This document shows, piece after piece, positions 1-3,152 of a stretch of 7,017 nt of DNA. A model generated the notes under the pieces. It searched no databases, had not been told where the DNA came from, and saw only the letters and a list, made by a program, of their open reading frames with translations. The stretch is from positions 1 through 7,017 of the forward strand of contig NZYO01000030.1 in NCBI GenBank assembly GCA_002702235.1. The letters run 5' to 3'. Every line of letters begins with the position of its first letter. The first letter of the stretch is position 1. The position numbers and the translations under genes were made by a program. Source of the stretch: Gammaproteobacteria bacterium. Its GTDB lineage: Bacteria > Pseudomonadota > Gammaproteobacteria > Poriferisulfidales > GCA-002705445.

Positions 1-69
1 TATGCTTTGCAACATTTTATCGCAATGCGAAATCCAGTTTTTGTCAACTGAAGAACTGTGTGTATACAT
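1..69 (-). CDS. Partial minus-strand gene, start only, unknown function
   Basis: Reading the minus strand from 69, an ATG opens a frame that stays open for 23 codons to the window edge (MYTHSSSVDKNWISHCDKML, then QSI). A good ribosome binding site, AAGGGAG at about 77-83 on the minus strand, sits 7 bases before the ATG, and this is the main support for a real start. It lies downstream, on the same strand, of the 168-residue gene but is separated from it by two hairpins, so it is probably transcribed separately or by read-through. Too little protein is visible to assign a family. It could be spurious, because 23 open codons alone prove little. Confidence 0.5.
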   Translation of the reverse strand, partial: MYTHSSSVDKNWISHCDKMLQSI

Positions 70-119
70 TATGTATCTCCCTTGTATATTTATTACGTCT
101 TGGTTCGTAGTAACTATCA

Positions 120-162
120 AACGACCTGCCACCACCACGAAGTGGTGATTAGGCAGGTCGTT
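120..162. terminator. Strong two-part hairpin, possible terminator
   Basis: An 11-bp outer stem (120-130 with 152-162, AACGACCTGCC against its complement) encloses a 6-bp inner stem (133-138 with 142-147) with a GAA loop on the plus strand, TTC on the minus. The base of the stem is followed by TTCTTGT on the plus strand and by only TTTGAT on the minus strand, so the U-tract is poor either way. It lies between the terminator of the 168-residue gene and the start of the partial gene at 69. It may be a second, backup terminator or an RNA-processing hairpin. Confidence 0.6.
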
Positions 163-193
163 CTTGTCATATCCGATCAAGCTGATTAGCAAG

Positions 194-224
194 AAAATAC
201 CCCTCACTCGAAGAGTGAGGGGTA
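194..224 (-). terminator. Rho-independent terminator of the 168-aa minus-strand gene
   Basis: A perfect 12-bp stem (198-209 with 213-224, TACCCCTCACTC and its complement) closes on a 3-base loop. Read on the minus strand it is followed immediately by TTTTCTTG. It begins 9 bases after the stop codon of the gene at 740-234. GC-rich stem, tight loop and U-tract are the classic features of intrinsic termination. Confidence 0.88.
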
Positions 225-233
225 ATCTTGGTG

Positions 234-740
234 CTATGCACCAAGATACTTTTTCTTGAGTTCAGCTTTCTCTTTAGATGAAAGAGGCTGAGATGACTTT
301 GGTTTGGCATTCTCTTTGCCAATCCAATTAGGCTTGAATGCATAACCAAACATCTGCTCAAAGTCATCATTGTTAGCATTGAAGAACTGCTCGATAACGT
401 CACGGACAGCAACAAGATCATCAATCATAGCCTGAACGTCACGGACTCCACCTTGAAATCCATACTGCTCGATCAATTCCTGAGAGCCTGCTCCGTAGCT
501 ACCCTTAGCATCAGCAATAAAATCTGCCTCAACTGCTGCCTGCATATACTTATTACAAGCAGACAACTCAGCATCTACTTTGTTATATGCTCTATCAATG
601 TTACCCATATTAGATATAAAGATATATTTCTTCATACCATCTAATCTCTTCTGAGAGTATTGGGTAAGACTTTTAGCTGAAGTACCTGAAATGTGATTTG
701 TTAGAACTTCTGCGTAATTTATTGTGTTTTTACTTGTCAT
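234..740 (-). CDS. Hypothetical protein, 168 aa, divergent from the late operon
   Basis: I do not recognise the family. The frame is open further upstream to 812, but I chose the ATG at 740 because AAAGGAG lies just before it and the extra 24 residues look non-coding. The 168-residue product is probably soluble, with no signal peptide or membrane segment. Likely helices lie around residues 40-75 (MGNIDRAYNKVDAELSACNK and on) and 90-120 (GGVRDVQAMIDDLVAVRDVI), with a short flexible tail ending LSSKEKAELKKKYLGA. One cysteine is present. The gene is followed by a strong terminator and preceded by a stem-rich leader. It runs opposite to the packaging genes, and its GC content (about 48% counted at 421-540) is above that of the late genes. 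It could be an early or host-interaction gene; that is a guess from orientation only. Confidence 0.88.
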   Translation of the reverse strand: MTSKNTINYAEVLTNHISGTSAKSLTQYSQKRLDGMKKYIFISNMGNIDRAYNKVDAELSACNKYMQAAVEADFIADAKGSYGAGSQELIEQYGFQGGVRDVQAMIDDLVAVRDVIEQFFNANNDDFEQMFGYAFKPNWIGKENAKPKSSQPLSSKEKAELKKKYLGA

Positions 741-799
741 TTTCTTCTCCTTTTGGTTGTTAATTGACACTCTTGCTAAGCCATAAAAAGGACTAATAA

Positions 800-832
800 C
801 TAAGAGCGTCACGCCCTAGCGTGACTCATTAG
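800..832. other. Stem-loop in the leader of the minus-strand gene
   Basis: GTCACGC (808-814) pairs perfectly with GCGTGAC (819-825) around a 4-base loop. An outer CTAA/TTAG helix (800-803 with 829-832) and a two-pair middle helix extend it. No T-run follows on either strand, so it is not a simple terminator. On the minus strand it would lie in the 5' leader about 60 bases before the ATG at 740, where it could affect RNA stability or translation, or it could be an operator. Confidence 0.55.
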
Positions 833-834
833 AA

Positions 835-889
835 GCGTCAAAAAAATTAACGAGGGTTCCCTTTGGGATACGTTCATTTTTCTTGACGC
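835..889 (-). terminator. Long nested hairpin with A- and T-tracts, possible terminator
   Basis: Nested pairings run 835-841 with 883-889 (GCGTCAA/TTGACGC), 842-847 with 876-881, 849-852 with 871-874, and 858-861 with 865-868 (TCCC/GGGA, loop TTT). Read on the minus strand, the core stem is followed by AATTTTTTT (848 down to 840), which resembles an intrinsic terminator for anything transcribed leftwards from around 1077-1180. An A-tract on the other side makes it roughly symmetric. If minus-strand transcription starts farther right, this would be an attenuator ahead of the gene at 740. Confidence 0.55.
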
Positions 890-1077
890 AGTCCGTTATG
901 GCATAGCTTTAGAGTGGCATTAACAAGCGAAAGGAAAGAAATGCAAAAACACAGTAAATTCCAGAAGTGCCAAATAACATGAAGGACTACGGAAGCAAAA
1001 GTCTTGCCCAATACTCGGTACGGACACAACAACTCCACCAACTCCACCACCTCGCCTTTGTGATCCAAGCGTATCAT
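874..1077 (-). CDS. Doubtful small minus-strand ORF, 67 aa, one hydrophobic segment
   Basis: The frame would start with ATG at 1077 and stop at 874, right at the foot of the terminator-like hairpin. The product would have a repetitive start (GEVVELVELL, encoded by a 9-base tandem repeat) and one strongly hydrophobic stretch at about residues 28-52 (ASVVLHVIWHFWNLLCFCIS) that could span a membrane. The upstream GGAAGAA is about 11 bases from the ATG, a weak ribosome binding site. The same DNA folds into stems, so a structured RNA or chance frame is at least as likely. The ATG lies beside an outer arm of the inverted repeat, and the sequence crossing it resembles the opening of terS on the other strand. 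Confidence 0.25.
   Translation of the reverse strand: MIRLDHKGEVVELVELLCPYRVLGKTFASVVLHVIWHFWNLLCFCISFLSLVNATLKLCHNGLRQEK
1031..1048. repeat. 9-base tandem repeat, two copies
   Basis: AACTCCACC occurs twice back to back (1031-1039 and 1040-1048), followed by a further partial ACCACC. It forms most of the purine-poor loop of a stem made by GGACACAA (1022-1029) and TTGTGATCC (1058-1066, one bulged A). Confidence 0.7.
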
Positions 1078-1129
1078 CTAAGTGTTTCTTCCACTAACTA
1101 TCTGTTTTAACAAGAGAAAATAAATACCC

Positions 1130-1158
1130 TTGACAAGTTATTCTAGCACGTTCATAAA
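1130..1158 (+). promoter_or_regulatory. Sigma70-like promoter for the late operon
   Basis: A perfect -35 box TTGACA (1130-1135) is followed after exactly 17 bases by CATAAA (1153-1158), 4 of 6 to TATAAT. The start would fall at about 1165, within the G-rich stretch just before terS and inside the loop of the inverted repeat. A transcript from here would lack the left arms and so could not form the large hairpin. A phage-polymerase promoter ending in the run of Gs is the alternative. Confidence 0.55.
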
Positions 1159-1159
1159 A

Positions 1160-1174
1160 GGGGGGTAAGGGGGG
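1160..1174 (+). promoter_or_regulatory. G6-TAA-G6 run with the terS ribosome binding site
   Basis: GGGGGGTAAGGGGGG is very unusual in this AT-rich sequence. The second run, AGGGGGG, ends 5 bases before the TTG start codon of terS and can pair with the anti-Shine-Dalgarno only partly. The first run would lie at the expected transcription start. It supports the choice of the TTG at 1180. Confidence 0.5.
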
Positions 1175-1179
1175 TTCTC

Positions 1180-1551
1180 TTGTTAAAACAGATTAGACTA
1201 ACAAAGAAACAGAAACACTTAGTTGATACTATCGTAGCATCAGGGTGTAGTATAAAAGAGGCTGCTGCAAAGTCTGGTTATGCAGATGGTGAAAGTGGCA
1301 GAGTGACTGCTAGTAAGACTTTGCGACTGCCTCATGTTCAAGAGTATATGCAACAAATGGTAAGACAGAGTATTGGACTAAATGCTACGATTGCGTCTAG
1401 AAGAGTACTTGACTTAGCGCAAAGTGCTAAGTCTGAGTACGTACAGCTTGAGGCGTCTAAGGATATACTGGATCGTGCAGGGTACAAACCAGTAGAGAAA
1501 AGTATGACAATGTTGCAAGGCAACATCTCTGTCAACATAGACCTGACTTGA
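1180..1551 (+). CDS. terS: Terminase small subunit
   Basis: TerS binds the packaging site on concatemeric phage DNA and presents it to the large subunit. The 123-residue product has the expected N-terminal helix-turn-helix region: LTKKQKHLVDTIVASGCSIK (residues 7-26), then EAAAKSGYADGESGRVTASK and LRLPHVQEYM, the common pattern of small terminases. A second helical part carries LEASKDILDRAGYKPVEK, which I recall from marine phage terminases. The start is TTG at 1180: no ATG precedes residue 57, an in-frame TAG lies at 1144-1146, and a G-rich ribosome binding site sits just before it. It opens the plus-strand operon, with terL eight genes later. The start codon lies in an arm of the inverted repeat. 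Confidence 0.87.
   Translation: MLKQIRLTKKQKHLVDTIVASGCSIKEAAAKSGYADGESGRVTASKTLRLPHVQEYMQQMVRQSIGLNATIASRRVLDLAQSAKSEYVQLEASKDILDRAGYKPVEKSMTMLQGNISVNIDLT
1510..1526. other. Small perfect hairpin inside the end of terS
   Basis: ATGTTGC (1510-1516) and GCAACAT (1520-1526) form a 7-bp stem with an AAG loop inside the coding sequence, followed by no T-run. It is probably incidental, but could be a protein-binding site near the 3' end of the terminase gene. Confidence 0.35.
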
Positions 1552-1626
1552 CATGGGGGTCAAAAAAGTTACTCTACATACTATGACATGGTCTTACACA
1601 GACAATAATATTCAAAAAGGCTCGTA

Positions 1627-1938
1627 ATGGCTAAGACACCTGCATGGACACGAAAAGAAGGCAAAAATCCTAAAGGTGGTCTAAATGCTAAGGGTCGTGC
1701 CTCATATAAAGGTGGCACTTTAAAACCTCCAGTAAAATCAGGTGATAATCCTAGACGTGCAAGTTTTCTTGCTCGAATGGGCAACATGAAAGGACCAGAA
1801 TATGATTCAAAAGGAAACCCTACTCGTTTACTATTATCGCTTCGTCAATGGGGTGCTAAGAGTAAAGCAGATGCTAGAGCAAAAGCTAGAGCTATTAGTA
1901 AACGAAATAAAGCAAAGAAGTCTAAGAAAAAAAATTAA
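1627..1938 (+). CDS. Small basic phage protein, 103 aa (WTRKEGKNPKGGLNAKGRAS family)
   Basis: The function is unknown. The 103-residue protein starts with a well-defined block, AWTRKEGKNPKGGLNAKGRA (residues 6-25), then LKPPVKSGDNPRRASFLARM, GPEYDSKGNPTRLLLSLRQW and a Lys/Arg/Ala-rich tail (SKADARAKARAISKRNKAKK). I recall this pattern as a conserved protein of unknown function in many marine phages (possibly annotated DUF6321; not checked). It has no membrane segment or signal. The ATG at 1627 follows AAAAAGG at a spacing of 7. It lies 75 bases after terS and begins the row of small basic genes. The many basic residues and Gly-rich start suggest nucleic-acid binding or a capsid-internal role, which is inference. 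Confidence 0.9.
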   Translation: MAKTPAWTRKEGKNPKGGLNAKGRASYKGGTLKPPVKSGDNPRRASFLARMGNMKGPEYDSKGNPTRLLLSLRQWGAKSKADARAKARAISKRNKAKKSKKKN

Positions 1939-1960
1939 TACATTAGAAAAGGAGAAAGCT

Positions 1961-2092
1961 ATGTATCATTCAATGAAGAAAAAGACTGCTACTAAGAAAA
2001 AGGCAAACGGAGGTCTTACCAAGAAACAGAAGACACTTCCTGCAAGTTTGCAGAAAAAAATTATGGCTTCTAAAAAGAAAAAAATGAAGTAA
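1961..2092 (+). CDS. Lysine-rich peptide, 43 aa
   Basis: Start at ATG 1961 with AAAAGGAG just upstream, the clearest ribosome binding site of the cluster; an open frame extends back to 1802 but overlaps the previous gene. The product MYHSMKKKTATKKKANGGLT, then KKQKTLPASLQKKIMASKKK and KMK, has 16 lysines in 43 residues and no acidic residue. The core LTKKQKTLPASLQKKI resembles a short conserved motif I remember from marine phage small proteins. Its charge would let it bind DNA or RNA, or an acidic partner. Its stop overlaps the next start by one base. Confidence 0.82.
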   Translation: MYHSMKKKTATKKKANGGLTKKQKTLPASLQKKIMASKKKKMK

Positions 2093-2265
2093 TGGCAAAG
2101 TCACGAGTCAATGAGGCAGGTAACTATACCAAGCCAACAATGAGAAAGGCTTTATTCCAAAGGATAAAAGCAGGAACTAAAGGTGGAAAAGCAGGTCAAT
2201 GGTCTGCAAGAAAAGCACAGATGTTGGCAAAACAATACAAAGCAAAAGGTGGAGGGTATAGATGA
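2092..2265 (+). CDS. Small basic protein, 57 aa (GQWSARKAQMLAKQYK family)
   Basis: The ATG at 2092 overlaps the previous stop (TAATG) and has no clear ribosome binding site of its own, so translation is probably coupled. The 57 residues begin MAKSRVNEAGNYTKPTMRKA and end with AGQWSARKAQMLAKQYKAKG and GGYR. There are 15 Lys/Arg and one Glu. The K-G-G-K-x-G-Q-W-S-A-R-K-A-Q motif followed by GGGY is one I recall from conserved phage proteins and from large algal virus proteins, with no known function. The coherent motif and the tight overlaps on both sides make it a convincing gene despite its size. Confidence 0.88.
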   Translation: MAKSRVNEAGNYTKPTMRKALFQRIKAGTKGGKAGQWSARKAQMLAKQYKAKGGGYR

Positions 2266-2417
2266 AGAAGGCACTTACTACTAGACAAAAGACTGCACTT
2301 AAACGTCATGCCAAACATCATACTGCAAAGCATATGTCTAGTATGAAAAAAGATATGATGGCAGGAATGTCGTTCACAGCCAGTCATAAGAAAGCTATGA
2401 AAAAAGTTGGAAAGTAA
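2262..2417 (+). CDS. Small His/Lys-rich protein, 51 aa
   Basis: The ATG at 2262 overlaps the preceding stop by four bases (ATGA) and follows GGAGGG at a spacing of about 7. The product begins MKKALTTRQKTALKRHAKHH, continues TAKHMSSMKKDMMAGMSFTA and ends SHKKAMKKVGK. It carries 13 Lys, 2 Arg and 5 His and a single acidic residue (Asp31). The pattern H-A-K-H-H-T-x-K-H-M followed by G-x-S-F-T-A-x-H-K-x-A-M is one I remember from small phage proteins. The function is unknown; the His-rich segment (residues 16-24) could bind a metal or nucleic acid. Its stop overlaps the next start by one base. Confidence 0.87.
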   Translation: MKKALTTRQKTALKRHAKHHTAKHMSSMKKDMMAGMSFTASHKKAMKKVGK

Positions 2418-2698
2418 TGGCTGATCCTAAAGTAGGTACTGGTAAGAAACCAAAGGGAACTGGTCGCAGACTTTACACAGATGAGAACCCTAAAGATACT
2501 GTATCTATAAAATTTGCTACACCTGCTGATGCTCGTGCAACTGTTCGTAAGGTTATGAAGATTAAAAAACCTTATGCTCGTAAGATACAGATACTAACTG
2601 TTGGAGAACAAAGAGCAAAGGTTATGAAAAAAAGAGCAGTTGTAAATATTTTTAAAAAAGGTAAAGATACTTTAAGGAAACAAAAGAATGTCACTTAG
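2417..2698 (+). CDS. Small basic protein, 93 aa (GRRLYTDENPKDTV family)
   Basis: The ATG at 2417 shares a base with the previous stop (TAATG) behind a weak GGAAAG. The 93-residue protein opens DPKVGTGKKPKGTGRRLYTD, then ENPKDTVSIKFATPADARAT and VRKVMKIKKPYARKIQILTV, with a basic tail (KKGKDTLRKQKN). I recall the GTGKKPKGSGRRLYTDENPKDTV block as conserved in marine phages and in some giant viruses, function unknown. The middle (residues 36-70) could fold as a small alpha/beta or helical unit; the termini look disordered. It overlaps the next gene by 11 bases. Confidence 0.9.
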   Translation: MADPKVGTGKKPKGTGRRLYTDENPKDTVSIKFATPADARATVRKVMKIKKPYARKIQILTVGEQRAKVMKKRAVVNIFKKGKDTLRKQKNVT

Positions 2699-2948
2699 TA
2701 AATCACAAAGGTCGCTTCGTGCTTGGACAAGACAGAAATGGAGAACCAAATCAGGTAAACCTAGTACACAAGGGAGTAAAGCAACTGGCGAACGTTATTT
2801 ACCTGAAGCGGCAATTAAGGCTCTTTCTTCCTCTGAATACGCCAAGACTTCGGCTGAAAAGCGTAAAGCAACTCGAAGAGGAAAACAAGTTTCTAAACAG
2901 CCAAAAGCGATTGCTCGAAAAACGAAGAAGTTTAGAAGTTTTAGCTAG
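2688..2948 (+). CDS. Small basic protein, 86 aa (KWRTKSGKPS family)
   Basis: Start at ATG 2688, inside the end of the previous gene, with AAGGAAA about 8 bases before. The 86 residues run SLSKSQRSLRAWTRQKWRTK, SGKPSTQGSKATGERYLPEA, AIKALSSSEYAKTSAEKRKA, then a very basic tail (TRRGKQVSKQPKAIARKTKK). The W-T-x-Q-K-W-R-T-x-S-G-K-P-S pattern and YLPEAAIKALSSSEYA are blocks I recall from marine phages, with similar sequence in large algal viruses. The function is unknown; the tryptophan/basic N-terminus and Lys/Arg tail suggest nucleic-acid contact. An overlapping frame at 2719-2958 lacks such features and is a shadow. Confidence 0.9.
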   Translation: MSLSKSQRSLRAWTRQKWRTKSGKPSTQGSKATGERYLPEAAIKALSSSEYAKTSAEKRKATRRGKQVSKQPKAIARKTKKFRSFS

Positions 2949-2957
2949 GTTTAAGTA

Positions 2958-3152
2958 ATGACATTCCTTCACACATTAAAACCTGAAGAACGAAGAATAC
3001 TACGTTTAGTTGTAAAGAGAGTACATCTCAAACATCACCCTGAACAATTTTGTACAGACTTAGAAGCTGATAAAGTTATTGCTGCTGTTGGTCCTGAAAC
3101 AGTTGATAAGTTGTTAAGGGTAGGAAAGAACACAAAGATTGATACAGTTTAA
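2958..3152 (+). CDS. Conserved small protein just upstream of terL, 64 aa
   Basis: The product is 64 residues: MTFLHTLKPEERRILRLVVK, RVHLKHHPEQFCTDLEADKV, IAAVGPETVDKLLRVGKNTK, IDTV. It is less basic than its upstream neighbours and predicted helical. I remember very similar proteins (F-L-H-T-L-K-P-E-E-R-R-I-L-R and K-H-x-P-x-x-F-C-T-D) directly before the large terminase gene in marine phage contigs; no function is known. The ATG at 2958 lies 9 bases after the previous stop with only a weak AGGT upstream. It overlaps terL by 14 bases, so translation of the two is probably coupled, which would fit a small partner of the terminase (inference). Confidence 0.88.
   Translation: MTFLHTLKPEERRILRLVVKRVHLKHHPEQFCTDLEADKVIAAVGPETVDKLLRVGKNTKIDTV

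Larger units (their letters stand above)
741..1179. other. Divergent intergenic region, about 440 bases
   Basis: No convincing protein gene is seen here apart from a doubtful minus-strand frame at 874-1077. From left to right it holds the leader and ribosome binding site of the minus-strand gene (741-760), a hairpin at 800-832, a long nested hairpin at 835-889, a long-range pairing (890-903 with 968-988), a hairpin with a C-rich loop (1022-1066), and the left half of a composite inverted repeat with a sigma70-like promoter. GC counted by hand is about 48% in 961-1080, against roughly 27-38% in two sampled late-gene lines. Confidence 0.75.
1071..1229. repeat. Composite inverted repeat around the terS start
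   Basis: Two pairs of arms are nested. The inner arms are a perfect 19-bp inverted repeat: 1100-1118 (ATCTGTTTTAACAAGAGAA) and its exact complement at 1175-1193, 56 bases apart. The outer arms, 1071-1089 and 1211-1229, match at 18 of 19 (AGAAACACTTAG, then T or A, then TGATAC). The linkers between inner and outer arms differ (10 and 17 bases). The right half lies inside the start of terS and includes its TTG start codon; the 56-base centre carries the promoter and G-runs. It could be a terminase recognition site, an operator pair, an RNA switch, or an inverted duplication. Confidence 0.9.

Noticed and set aside
167..424. 85-residue minus-strand frame
   Set aside because: Overlaps the 168-residue gene in another frame, is low in complexity (Ser/Leu/Met-rich), runs through the terminator hairpin, and has no ribosome binding site.
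741..812. N-terminal extension of the minus-strand gene to 812
   Set aside because: It would include the ribosome binding site AAAGGAG as coding and places the start in a hairpin; the ATG at 740 is better placed.
890..1077. tRNA, tmRNA or RNase P RNA
   Set aside because: CCACCA-like strings and GAAAGGAAAG look suggestive, but no T-arm, acceptor stem, tag frame or P4 core can be built.
1001..1229. CRISPR array or integrase attachment site
   Set aside because: The repeats are inverted or a single tandem pair without spacers, and there is no integrase or tRNA gene.
1548..1563. TTGAC...GTCAA hairpin and TTGACA box at the end of terS
   Set aside because: The stem is only 5 bp, no T-run follows on the plus strand, and no good -10 box lies at 16-18 bases, so neither terminator nor promoter is supported.
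1581..1787. 68-residue minus-strand frame
   Set aside because: Lies opposite a recognisable basic phage protein gene; a shadow.
2719..2958. 79-residue plus-strand frame overlapping the 86-residue gene
   Set aside because: The other frame carries the conserved KWRTKSGKPS and YLPEAAIKAL motifs and has the better start.
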